Source: Planctomycetaceae bacterium (GTDB lineage Bacteria > Planctomycetota > Planctomycetia > Pirellulales > Pirellulaceae). From it: a stretch of 64,000 nucleotides of DNA. This document shows positions 1-8,468 of this stretch, one piece after another. The DNA is taken from positions 434,001 through 498,000 of the forward strand of contig JACKHM010000005.1 of assembly GCA_020638995.1 (NCBI GenBank). Direction: 5' to 3'. A model generated the notes under the pieces. It was not told the origin of the DNA. It ran no database searches and was given only the letters and a program-made list of their open reading frames with translations. Every line of letters begins with the position of its first letter. Within the stretch, counting starts at the first letter, position 1. The position numbers and the translations under genes are program-made.

Positions 1-361
1 GGTCCTCTTCGTTCATCATCAGGCTGAATTTTTCGCTGGGATCGATCGCGACACCGCGAGCCCCCTCCCCTTCCGAAAGCTCGCGGCTAATCAACTGCCG
101 CTCGACAAGGAACTGCCGGTCCACGGCCGGTAGCGACTTCACATCGACGTAAGCGACATCCTGAAAGAAGTTGATGCTTTCCAGCTGGTCCTTCAATGAG
201 GCGACTACCGCAGCGCGATCCGCATCATTACAGCGTCGGACAAATGGAAAATCGGCGAGGTTTCTTGCCAACCGAATCCGGCTGCTGATCACGATGTCCG
301 ATTCGGGACCGGAGCCCCGCAGCCATTCACCACATCGACTTGCAAGTTGTTCAAGGTTCAC
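1..361 (-). CDS. mcsB: Protein arginine kinase McsB, N-terminal part (runs off the window)
   Basis: Phosphagen-kinase-family enzyme that phosphorylates arginines on proteins, in Firmicutes marking them for ClpCP. I translated the minus strand from the window edge. It contains ISSRIRLARNL near residue 25 and, at the truncated end, an ERQLISREL segment followed by a MMNEED-type active-site segment; these are typical of McsB N-terminal regions. About 120 residues are present and the catalytic C-terminal part lies outside the window. The start is uncertain. A GTG at 361 is used here; an in-frame TTG lies further upstream, and a GGGAGAG sequence lies about 25 bases before the GTG. It directly follows mcsA, the usual partner, with a gap of about 60 bases, which supports both calls. 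In planctomycetes the substrates are unknown. Confidence 0.85.
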   Translation of the reverse strand, partial: MNLEQLASRCGEWLRGSGPESDIVISSRIRLARNLADFPFVRRCNDADRAAVVASLKDQLESINFFQDVAYVDVKSLPAVDRQFLVERQLISRELSEGEGARGVAIDPSEKFSLMMNEED

Positions 362-419
362 GTCAACGTCCGATGTTCTGAATGAGCTCTCTCCCAACGA
401 CGTTCGCGGGAGCTATTAT

Positions 420-926
420 TTATTTGTCTTCCGATTCAAACTTCTGAATTTCATCTCGCAACTCGGACGCCCGTTCATAATTTTCAGACTGAATCGCCTC
501 CTTCATCTCGCGACGGAGGCGGATCAAGTCGGTTCGCCGATCAGTACTCTTTGCAGCCCGCTTGGGGCGTTTCCCTGTGTGTTCTCGGGCCCCATGAATA
601 TTGTTGACCAAGGGTTCGAGTTCTTCCTCGAAAGCGACATAGTCATGAGGACAACCAAGTCGGCCTTGCTGGCGAAACTCGTAGAACGTAATTCCACAGA
701 CCGGACACGATTGCTTATCAAGCCGAGCCAACTCCTGCGCCGTCTGACCGAGCTTCAATTGTTGAGCCAGCATTCCGGCTAGTGTTGGTGACGGCGCGTC
801 CGCCTCGTCCGATTGCTGCAAGTAACCGCGCGCGTGGTCTTCACACAGGTGAATTTCCTGCGGCGCATCTCCGGTCAGTTCGGTGATGTGAAATGTTGCA
901 GGCTTTTCGCAGCGCTGGCACTTCAT
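420..926 (-). CDS. mcsA: McsA-like zinc-binding protein with C-terminal UVR domain
   Basis: Adaptor or activator of the McsB arginine kinase. The 168-aa protein has four cysteine-containing metal-binding groups: CQRC at residues 3-6, a C..H pair near residue 28, CPVC near 74 and a C-P-H group near 92. A UvrB/UvrC-type (UVR) helical hairpin at about residues 132-165 contains the NYERASELRDEI pattern. This zinc-binding plus UVR layout and the length match McsA. The gene lies immediately upstream of mcsB on the same strand. A short inverted repeat (943-947 with 954-958) sits just before the start and could affect initiation. Confidence in the family is high; the role in this phylum is inferred. 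Confidence 0.88.
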   Translation of the reverse strand: MKCQRCEKPATFHITELTGDAPQEIHLCEDHARGYLQQSDEADAPSPTLAGMLAQQLKLGQTAQELARLDKQSCPVCGITFYEFRQQGRLGCPHDYVAFEEELEPLVNNIHGAREHTGKRPKRAAKSTDRRTDLIRLRREMKEAIQSENYERASELRDEIQKFESEDK

Positions 927-1117
927 CGTTGATTTGGTCCCACCGCGAAGCTACGCGGAGAATAAACAGGAAGGCAGTTCCAAAGTCTCAATATATCACG
1001 ACTTACGTTTCAGTTAGGATTCTAGCCACGCCGGGTGGGGTGTCAAGGCAAGCCACACGTTGTAGGTCCACAGATGCGTTGATAAGCTTGGCATGACAGT
1101 TCTTGTAACCGCGAATC

Positions 1118-1160
1118 TCGCGGGGAACGAGTTGCCGAATGCTCGCACCGAGACCCGCGA
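1118..1160 (+). promoter_or_regulatory. Possible hairpin abutting the trpE start codon
   Basis: TCGCGGG (1118-1124) can pair perfectly with CCCGCGA (1154-1160), whose last base touches the trpE ATG at 1161. A smaller CGAG/CTCG stem (1128-1131 with 1142-1145) lies inside the loop. If it forms in the mRNA it would mask the initiation region. No leader peptide with tryptophan codons is evident. The rest of the 234-base gap between the divergent mcsA and trpE genes shows no clear promoter. Confidence 0.3.
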
Positions 1161-2672
1161 ATGAGCCACTTTCCAGACTTCGAAACATTTCAAAACCTTG
1201 CTCGCGATCATCAGTTCGTGCCCGTTTGGCGGTGCTTATTTAGTGACGCCTTGACTCCGGTAACGGCGTTTCATCGCATCGATAGCGGTCAAAGTGCCTG
1301 TCTCTTCGAGAGTGTCATAGGCGGCGAAAAGGTCGGGAGATACAGTTTCCTTGCGGCAGATCCATTCTTGGAGCTGAGCGCCACGCGCAACCTAGTCACG
1401 GTTACTTCCGAAAATGCTCGCGAGCAGTACGAAGCTGCAGACCCGCTCGAAGAAATCCGGAAACGCCTGGCTGCATTCAAGGCAGCACACATTCCCAACT
1501 TACCACCCTTCGCGGGTGGTGCGGTTGGCTATGCCGGCTATGACGTGGTTCGCTATACCGAAAGCCTTCCCAATGCTCCAAATGACGATCGCGATCTGCC
1601 GGATTTATGCTTTGGCTTCTACGATCATATGGCGGTATTCGACAACGTCAGCAAGACAATGTTTGTAATCGCCATGGCCCATTTGGTTGAAGATGGCTCG
1701 AACGCGGAAGCCGCCTTCGAAGATGCGAAACGTCGCGTTGACGCCTTAGTCACGCAATTGTCGACACCGATACACCCACTGCAAGTCGCCGACATCGATA
1801 CCAGCGGAGTCCCGGAGATTCCGTATCGGTCAAATTTCAAGCAGGCTGACTTTGAAGATGCCGTGCAGAAATGTGTCGAGTACATTCGCGCGGGCGATAT
1901 CTTTCAAGTGGTCATCAGCCAACGACTGGAGCTCGATATCCACTCCGATCCGTTTGAAATCTATCGGACTCTACGAGTTGTGAATCCGAGTCCCTTTATG
2001 TTTTTTGTCCGCTCCCCAAAGGTGACGCTCGTTGGCAGTTCGCCCGAGATCATGTGCCGCGTCATGGATGGAACGGTAACGGTGCGGCCTCTCGCAGGAA
2101 CCAGGAAACGCGGCCACGACGAAGAGGAAGATAATCGGTTGGCCGAAGAGTTGCTGGCCGATCCCAAGGAGCGCGCCGAACACGTCATGCTGGTCGACCT
2201 GGGGCGAAACGATGTTGGGCGAGTCGCGAGGTATGGAACAGTCGAGATTTCTGATGTGATGGTGATCGAGCGATATAGCCATGTGATGCACATTACATCA
2301 AATGTCACCGGCGAACTGGCAGAGGGCAAAGATGCGTTCGACGCACTCAAGGCTTCGTTGCCAGCGGGTACGGTGTCGGGAGCACCCAAAGTACGAGCGA
2401 TGGAGATAATTGACGAATTGGAACCACATCGCCGCGGACCTTATGCTGGTGCAGTCGGCTATTTCGACTACGGCGGGAATATGGATACGTGCATCGCGCT
2501 GCGAACGATGGTGATTAAAGACGGTAAGGCGTATGTTCAAGCCGGCGCGGGGATCGTCGCGGACAGCGTGCCGGAACTCGAGTATCAGGAAACGCTAAAT
2601 AAGGCTCGAGGCCTTCTCAAGGCGATCGAAATCACCGAGCAGCGTGCCAACAACGATCAACATAACATGTAA
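1161..2672 (+). CDS. trpE: Anthranilate synthase component I
   Basis: Converts chorismate to anthranilate, with glutamine-derived ammonia supplied by TrpG; this is the first committed step of tryptophan synthesis in the cytoplasm. The 503-aa length is normal. The N-terminal half is the Anth_synt_I_N type (GRYSFLAADPF). The catalytic half contains AGDIFQVVISQR, the VRPLAGTRKRG segment, HVMLVDLGRNDVGRV, LPAGTVSGAPKVRAMEI and the C-terminal QAGAGIVADSVPE. These are the chorismate and Mg2+ binding regions of TrpE; the VRPLAGT form and full length favour TrpE over PabB. No trpG or other trp gene follows: the next gene is convergent and begins 29 bases away. It is therefore an orphan trp gene here, possibly regulated by the hairpin at its start. 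Confidence 0.95.
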   Translation: MSHFPDFETFQNLARDHQFVPVWRCLFSDALTPVTAFHRIDSGQSACLFESVIGGEKVGRYSFLAADPFLELSATRNLVTVTSENAREQYEAADPLEEIRKRLAAFKAAHIPNLPPFAGGAVGYAGYDVVRYTESLPNAPNDDRDLPDLCFGFYDHMAVFDNVSKTMFVIAMAHLVEDGSNAEAAFEDAKRRVDALVTQLSTPIHPLQVADIDTSGVPEIPYRSNFKQADFEDAVQKCVEYIRAGDIFQVVISQRLELDIHSDPFEIYRTLRVVNPSPFMFFVRSPKVTLVGSSPEIMCRVMDGTVTVRPLAGTRKRGHDEEEDNRLAEELLADPKERAEHVMLVDLGRNDVGRVARYGTVEISDVMVIERYSHVMHITSNVTGELAEGKDAFDALKASLPAGTVSGAPKVRAMEIIDELEPHRRGPYAGAVGYFDYGGNMDTCIALRTMVIKDGKAYVQAGAGIVADSVPELEYQETLNKARGLLKAIEITEQRANNDQHNM

Positions 2673-2701
2673 GGACGATCGAGATGGCCGCTCGAAAGGC
2701 G

Positions 2702-4525
2702 CTAGCGCAGCTTTTGAAGCTGTTCGCCGCGGCGGCGCGATCGGCGGTTAAATAGGCCCGCAGCAACTGCGAGCAAGGCCGGTAGGGAAGCGGCGCGAAT
2801 TGGCTCTGCTTCGGCGCCGTCAACAACCGCTGCTGATTGTTCACTCGGCGGCGTGGCCTCGGTCGCTGTAACCGAATCTGCGCCAGCGTGTGGAAGGCTG
2901 TCATGAGCCAGTTCCTCTTCGAGATCCGCAACTTGTGGTGCCGTCGCGATCTCGAATACTTGAAATAAACCAACACCAGTATCCATCGGGACTCTTTCCG
3001 ATGCGTCGTGCGGAATACTTTTGGAATTATTCGGCAGCGCCGAGCGACGCGTGCTACTCGTGTGGGCTGCCGCGATAAGCTCGATCATGCCCCCTTCCTG
3101 CTCTTCACCGCACGCTCCCGTAGTGAATTCGGCAATTTGCTCCGAGTCGTCAAAACCACTCGGTTCCGACTCCATCTGTTGCTCGTCCTCGGTTTCCGAA
3201 CGCAGAGCAAAAGCGTCGCCGAATTCGAGCCAAAATGCCTCGCGAAAGCGCCGCGGGGCATCAAGCCAGGAACTACTGCTGTGCAGCGAAATTGCCGGCA
3301 GTCGTCGAGCCGAAAGCGATGGTTCCAGTCGATCACACTTCAGTTCGATCCAACCTCCGTCCGCTTCCTCTGCATCCTTCGACCGCAAACTCTCGGTACT
3401 CCAAGGATCGACAAGTGACACATCCGAGCTCAGAAGGGGAATTCCTGCCCAAAGACCGTTCAAAACTGGCTGGTTTCCACTGTCATTGAACCGCCGCGGC
3501 GAGAGAATGTCGACTGAGTCACCACTTAACTCTGAGCCGAACGATATGGGCGATGGTAACCCTTTCAGGTCGATTGTCGTATCAGACGGAAGTTCGATTA
3601 AGCCATCGTTTAGCTCTCTGGCCAAATCATGAATAGCGATCGCATTGACTTCCGTTGACCGAGTGGCGAGCGTCAACTCGCTTGCAAGCTCGCGCGAATG
3701 AAGCGACCGCAGTTGCGCTTGATCGCTGGGAATATGCTTCAAAGCGACAGAGTGAACCGAGTGGTCTAACGATTCGTTCATCAAAGCCGGCGTTGTCGTG
3801 ATGTAACTTGGGCTAGCGCTTCCGAAGTCAAACAGACTGCGATCGGCTGGCGTATCAGCGGTCGAATACCCCAAGTCGAGCGACGGGATTCCGGTCGGCA
3901 AATCAAATCGGTCCGCGACTTCGACCATGTCTTGTCTATCGATATCGTCGCGATGACTCGAGTCGTCCGGCAAGAGCGACGAATAATCCTTCATCTCAAA
4001 CAGTAAAACAAAGGTGGGCAGACGATCGAAGTGATCGATTTCCGTGCGTTGACCGTAATCATCGCTAAGGCGAACATTTGGGGAGCTTGGCGGATCACTG
4101 CGCTCTCCACCGACCCGAGGCTCTGGAACTGAGTGAATTGATTGAAGCGACCTCAAGTGCGCTTCGGCCATTCCGTTCGGTGAACTTGTCCAACTCGGGA
4201 CGTCGCCGCTCCGCCCAACTTGCCCTGTTGAGTCTGACGTAGGTGTCGCCATCGGATCTCTGATCATGGCGTATGGATTGATAATCAACGGCTGCAATTC
4301 CAACCGACTTCCAGTCCCTGGACGTGTTGACGATTCCCGGCCGGCTATCGGGGAAGCAATCAGCGCGAATCCGGGACGCGACTCGATTCGACTTTCCAGC
4401 CACGGGCCCATTTCGATGGCTGTGGCGAATAAGTTCATTGCCGATAGAACCGTTCGGGCTTCAAGCCGCTCGACGTTAAGCCGCTGTTGATTCGAACTGC
4501 CAGATCGTCTTCTCAATCTCGTCAT
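2702..4525 (-). CDS. Secreted or surface protein of unknown function with LEPR-XLL-like leader
   Basis: I do not recognise the 607-aa body. Near the N-terminus is VERLEARTVLSA (residues 18-29), preceded by an Arg-rich stretch. This matches the LEPR-XLL-type leader that many large exported planctomycete proteins carry in place of a classical signal peptide. The middle is acidic, rich in Ser, Asp, Leu and Pro, with no repeats and no catalytic motif that I can see. The C-terminus has a short hydrophobic run (ALLAVAAGLF) followed at once by an Arg cluster (NRRSRRR), like the membrane-anchor and positive tail of sorting signals, though no LPXTG or PEP motif precedes it. It converges on trpE with a 29-base gap. 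The ATG at 4525 is the natural start. The export call is inference. Confidence 0.6.
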   Translation of the reverse strand: MTRLRRRSGSSNQQRLNVERLEARTVLSAMNLFATAIEMGPWLESRIESRPGFALIASPIAGRESSTRPGTGSRLELQPLIINPYAMIRDPMATPTSDSTGQVGRSGDVPSWTSSPNGMAEAHLRSLQSIHSVPEPRVGGERSDPPSSPNVRLSDDYGQRTEIDHFDRLPTFVLLFEMKDYSSLLPDDSSHRDDIDRQDMVEVADRFDLPTGIPSLDLGYSTADTPADRSLFDFGSASPSYITTTPALMNESLDHSVHSVALKHIPSDQAQLRSLHSRELASELTLATRSTEVNAIAIHDLARELNDGLIELPSDTTIDLKGLPSPISFGSELSGDSVDILSPRRFNDSGNQPVLNGLWAGIPLLSSDVSLVDPWSTESLRSKDAEEADGGWIELKCDRLEPSLSARRLPAISLHSSSSWLDAPRRFREAFWLEFGDAFALRSETEDEQQMESEPSGFDDSEQIAEFTTGACGEEQEGGMIELIAAAHTSSTRRSALPNNSKSIPHDASERVPMDTGVGLFQVFEIATAPQVADLEEELAHDSLPHAGADSVTATEATPPSEQSAAVVDGAEAEPIRAASLPALLAVAAGLFNRRSRRRGEQLQKLR

Positions 4526-4557
4526 AGTTGTGCAGTGTATGAGTGGATTTACACTCG

Positions 4558-7467
4558 CTAATCCCGGAGTAACTTCGTAAAGCCTTTGTGATCCCTCAAT
4601 GAAACGAACGATTCGTTTTTCCGCAAGTCAGTTGGTGGCTGCCAGCCGCTCGCCATCGCACGTTCGAGTGTTTCAACGGCCAGGGTCGCACACTGATCGG
4701 CGGTGATTTTCGCCCCGCTTGTAGTCTGTAAGGCGGCGCCGGCGATTGCAAGTTCTTCTGCGATGGCAAACAGCCGTTCCGGAGCATCGAGCCACAAGTC
4801 GCGGCGGGCCAGAGCCGCTCGCACGGCTTGGTCGGGATAACCCAACTGCCGCAGCACGCGACCGTAGTTGAAGTAGTGCTTACTTAGAAACGATCGATAG
4901 CGTGCAACGTCATTCGCAGCCGTAAACGCAATCCGCTGATGCTCGACCGCGAGTTTGTAAGCCACGGCGGCATCTTGAGTTCGCCCCAATTCTTCCAACG
5001 CGATGCCAAGGTTGTTATACACACCGCCCAAGCTGCTCTGAAGGTCCAAGTCATTCGGATACTGTGCGACGATCGCCTTTTGGAGATCAAGCGCCTGTGT
5101 AAAAGACTGCTCAGCATCCGTAGGCGCACCCAGTCGACTCTGCATCAGCCCACGATTGTTATAACTGACAGCCAAGTCCCGCCGATAAGACTTCTGAGTG
5201 GGTGCGACAGCGACGAGTCGTTGCTGAATCGAGATCGCGTGTTCATAGGATTCGGACGCGTCGGCGAATTCATCCCTTCGTGCCAGGACCGCTCCCAGAT
5301 TGTTGTAAGTCAGAGCCCAATCGCTTTGCAAAGGCAAATCGTCCGGCGCAACAGCAACTGCGAGTTCTTGATGCTTCAAAGCCGTACGATAGCAATCTAC
5401 GGCTTTTTCCGCATCGGCGTTCAAATAGATGGCGCTGAGATTGTTGTATGAAGCGGCGAGCTTACGAAGCAAATCGGGGTTCTCGGGATCTTCGTCCAAG
5501 AGGTGCTCTTGTAAGCGAATCGCTTCACGGAACGATTCGTCAGCCTTGGCAATATCGTCGGTTTCGGTCTGTAACAGGCCAAGGTTTGTATACGATAACG
5601 CCAAATCGCTGACAGTCTCTGCTAACCTGCCTTCACCTGACAACTCGGTCTGCATCGTGATCGCTTTACGGTACAACTCACGAGCTTCGGCAACTCGCCC
5701 GGCACGTCGTAGCGTCAGTGCCATGTTGTTTTCGCACATGGCTAGGCGGCGGCGATAGTCGACCTGCTCGGGTTCCTCCTCGACCAACTTACGAAACAGG
5801 TTCACGGCTCGTTCATGCGACTGGATGGCTTCATCGGTCGAACCAATTTCGTCAGCCAAGGTTCCAATCTTGCTGTACGTCAGCGCGAGATCGTCCTGCA
5901 ACGTGGGGTCCGCCGCGGCTTCCTCGGCAAACTCTTGATAGTAGCGAAGCGTATCCTGGAGCAATTCGCGTCGTACTTGTCCTGCACCGGGCACGGCCGA
6001 CAATCGCTCGGCAAGCTGAGCCCCGAATCGATCGACTGCCTCGTGAGCGCGAAGCAAGTGTTTCTCGGCTCGTTGGAAGTTCCGCTCGGTATTCGCCTTC
6101 TCGCGGGCGATCAAGAGCGTACTCACGGCAAATCCGAGCACCGCACAGCAGCAAACGCCTCCGGCGACAATCACCACAGGTTTGTGGCGTCGCGCCCACT
6201 TCGTAATTCGTTCTGGGATCGATGGAGGTTGTGCGATTGTCGGTCGACCGTCCATCACTCGCCGTAGATCATCGGCAAATTCCTTGGCCGTTGTATAACG
6301 CTCGTCGCGCTGGCGAGCCATCGCCTTCATAATGACCGTTTCCAGGTCGACGGGAATCTCAGGACAGAGCTTTCGAAGTCGCTGCGGTTCGTACTGATCG
6401 AGTGTGCGCAAAACTGCGGGCTCATCATCCCCGGCAACCGCCGGTTGCAGCGTTAACAGTTCGTATAATGTTACGGCAAGCGAGTAGATATCGGTGCGAT
6501 GGTCGACGAGCGCGGTTTGGCCGATCGCTTGCTCGGGACTCATATACCGCATCGTACCGACGACGTCGCCGGTCTTCGTCAACGTCACATCCGTTTGACA
6601 GCGCGCCAGTCCAAAATCCGTCACCCAGATTTTTCCGCGTTGATCCAACAACAGATTCGATGGCTTGATATCCCGGTGTACAACGCCGTACTCGTGAGCG
6701 GCGTGCAGCGCTTCGGCGGCGTCAACGCCTAATCGCGCGACGATGTCAAAGTACGTGCGGCGATTCTTCGAGGTGCTTGTGAGGAAGGAATGACTGGTCG
6801 ATGGACACAGATCTTCAATTGCCCGATCGACGCTAGACTCGCCTTCGTCAAGCAGGACTTCTTTCCCGGTATCGAGTTTGGATTGCCGCCGCAAGTCGCG
6901 AATGGCGCGGTCGAGCGGCTGTCCATCAATTAGCTGCATTGCATAGAAGTGAACTCCGCGTTCGGCTCCCACGGCAAAAACAGGTACGATGTTGGGATGA
7001 TGAAGCTGTGCCGCCGCTTGAGCTTCATTCTTGAAGCGAGCGATCTGCTTTGAATCGAGGACCGCCGCAAACGGCAGCACTTTGATGGCGACACGACGAT
7101 CGAGCGAAATCTGACGGGCTTCGTACACGACCCCCATGCCCCCGCGACCAATTTCGCTGCCGAGAATGAAGTCACCTAGCCGCTTCTGGTCACTTTCGCT
7201 CGAAGGCGCGCTCTCGGTTGCATCCGTTGAGTTGTTAAAACCCACCGCAACACTTTGCAGATCCGTCAAACTGTGCAGATACAACTCAAGCGGTTCTGCC
7301 AAGTCTGGATGTTCTTCAATCAACTCGATTGGATCTCGCGGCACACCGCGCTCAAGCTCAGACAAATACTGATCCAGAACACCAGTCAACCTCTCCTTCT
7401 GCTCTTCTGTCAGCAGACGGAGAGTTGCAGGTTCGACACTCAGATTTGATAGGTCAGCCGAATGCAT
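4558..7467 (-). CDS. Membrane-bound serine/threonine protein kinase with TPR repeats
   Basis: Hanks-type kinase. With the start at 7467 the protein is 969 aa. Glycine loop GRGGMGVVYEA is at residues 107-117, AIK lysine at 129, HRDIKPSN with catalytic Asp266, and DFG at 284-286 followed by an MSPEQA APE-like segment. One membrane helix spans about 430-453. The C-terminal half (about 480-960) is a run of TPR repeats with recurring YNNLG patterns, probably facing the periplasm. An unusual insert (about 190-238) separates the hinge region from the catalytic loop. An upstream in-frame start at 7512 would overlap the sigma gene; the ATG at 7467 begins one base after the sigma-factor stop, so I prefer it. 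The tight pairing implies co-expression and a shared signalling pathway. Confidence 0.92.
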   Translation of the reverse strand: MHSADLSNLSVEPATLRLLTEEQKERLTGVLDQYLSELERGVPRDPIELIEEHPDLAEPLELYLHSLTDLQSVAVGFNNSTDATESAPSSESDQKRLGDFILGSEIGRGGMGVVYEARQISLDRRVAIKVLPFAAVLDSKQIARFKNEAQAAAQLHHPNIVPVFAVGAERGVHFYAMQLIDGQPLDRAIRDLRRQSKLDTGKEVLLDEGESSVDRAIEDLCPSTSHSFLTSTSKNRRTYFDIVARLGVDAAEALHAAHEYGVVHRDIKPSNLLLDQRGKIWVTDFGLARCQTDVTLTKTGDVVGTMRYMSPEQAIGQTALVDHRTDIYSLAVTLYELLTLQPAVAGDDEPAVLRTLDQYEPQRLRKLCPEIPVDLETVIMKAMARQRDERYTTAKEFADDLRRVMDGRPTIAQPPSIPERITKWARRHKPVVIVAGGVCCCAVLGFAVSTLLIAREKANTERNFQRAEKHLLRAHEAVDRFGAQLAERLSAVPGAGQVRRELLQDTLRYYQEFAEEAAADPTLQDDLALTYSKIGTLADEIGSTDEAIQSHERAVNLFRKLVEEEPEQVDYRRRLAMCENNMALTLRRAGRVAEARELYRKAITMQTELSGEGRLAETVSDLALSYTNLGLLQTETDDIAKADESFREAIRLQEHLLDEDPENPDLLRKLAASYNNLSAIYLNADAEKAVDCYRTALKHQELAVAVAPDDLPLQSDWALTYNNLGAVLARRDEFADASESYEHAISIQQRLVAVAPTQKSYRRDLAVSYNNRGLMQSRLGAPTDAEQSFTQALDLQKAIVAQYPNDLDLQSSLGGVYNNLGIALEELGRTQDAAVAYKLAVEHQRIAFTAANDVARYRSFLSKHYFNYGRVLRQLGYPDQAVRAALARRDLWLDAPERLFAIAEELAIAGAALQTTSGAKITADQCATLAVETLERAMASGWQPPTDLRKNESFVSLRDHKGFTKLLRD

Positions 7468-7468
7468 A

Positions 7469-8116
7469 TCAGTCGATTGGTTCGTAGACTTCTTTGAATT
7501 TATCAATCGCACGCAGCCACATCATGCGGACCGTGCTCGGCTTTTTGTCCATCCGGGCTGCCACTTCGTCGAACGACAATCCCTGCAAATTCCGCAACAC
7601 AATCACGTCTCGATAGTGTGGCTTGAGCTTGGCGAGTTGATCTGCCAACGCCACCGCCCGCTCGCGTTGGCGAGCCGGTGCGCTCGGCGATGGACCGCGA
7701 TCGGCAAGCACGTTTGCGAAGTTAAGCACAGACTTGTCCAAAGCTTCACTGACTTGTTCGATCGAAACTTCACAACGCAAGTCTCTTTTTTTTGCCTTCA
7801 AGTGTGTCTCGATGGCGTGGTGCAAGCAGTTGATCAAGATTTGCCGGAGCCAAGCCAGAAACTCGCGTTCGGACTGACCTCGAAATCGCTCGAAGTCGCG
7901 ATGCGCCGCTAGCATCGCTTCTTGAACCAGATCCGAGGGGGCCATGCGCCGCCGGAGGCGAGGATTGATCTGCGTCGTCGCCAGGATCGTTAAGTAGTTT
8001 CGATAGAGCTGCAATAACCGCCCCAGCGGCTCGTTGCCGTCCTGCTTCGCTGCAGCGAGCAATTGGTCAACACCGCTATCGCTACCTGGTGATTCAAGAG
8101 AAGCCATGCTGTTCAT
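7469..8116 (-). CDS. ECF-type RNA polymerase sigma factor
   Basis: A 215-aa sigma-70 family protein that redirects RNA polymerase. Region 2 is visible around MAPSDLVQEAMLAAH and FLAWLRQILINCLHHAIE. Region 4 lies at the C-terminus, with RDVIVLRNLQGLSFDEVAARM and the helix-turn-helix end STVRMMWLRAIDKFK. The spacer between regions is long and basic, as in the large planctomycete ECF groups. Its stop codon lies one base before the kinase start, so the two are translationally linked. Pairing of ECF factors with Ser/Thr kinases is well known in planctomycetes; that the kinase controls this factor is inferred. Met1 or Met4 may be the true start. No anti-sigma factor gene is adjacent. Confidence 0.9.
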   Translation of the reverse strand: MNSMASLESPGSDSGVDQLLAAAKQDGNEPLGRLLQLYRNYLTILATTQINPRLRRRMAPSDLVQEAMLAAHRDFERFRGQSEREFLAWLRQILINCLHHAIETHLKAKKRDLRCEVSIEQVSEALDKSVLNFANVLADRGPSPSAPARQRERAVALADQLAKLKPHYRDVIVLRNLQGLSFDEVAARMDKKPSTVRMMWLRAIDKFKEVYEPID

Positions 8117-8468
8117 GACACTTGGAAGTCGGAAATAGATGGGAACCCATATTCGATCGCTGATCGTTAATTCATTAACTCAATGATACTTGCACTCAAA
8201 TCGTTGGCGAGTAATTGGTGAATGGGTCGCTAAGAATTTCCAAAAGCACGAACGTGCCTGCCGACCAAATGGTGCCGTTAACCTGGTATGGCGTGTTAAT
8301 CTTTGCGGGTTACAGAAAAATTAACGATTACAGCGGCTTTAGCCGATTAGTCGTTACGAGCAAAACAGGCTGTAGCCGGCTCGCGATCCGTCTTGCCATC
8401 CACCGGATGCCGAGATTCCGGAGCAACTCAAGCGTTGCCACCGCCCACCACAAACAGGACGCCCATCA
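8117..8468. other. Divergent intergenic region between the sigma factor and the BBP7 barrel gene
   Basis: A 352-base region that should contain both promoters. The part nearest the sigma gene is AT-rich and holds an inverted repeat, GTTAAT-TC-ATTAAC (8166-8179), about 50 bases upstream of the sigma start. This is a candidate operator or autoregulatory site, but no known consensus fits. An 86-codon reading frame on the plus strand here has no protein-like features. Nothing else was found. Confidence 0.4.
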
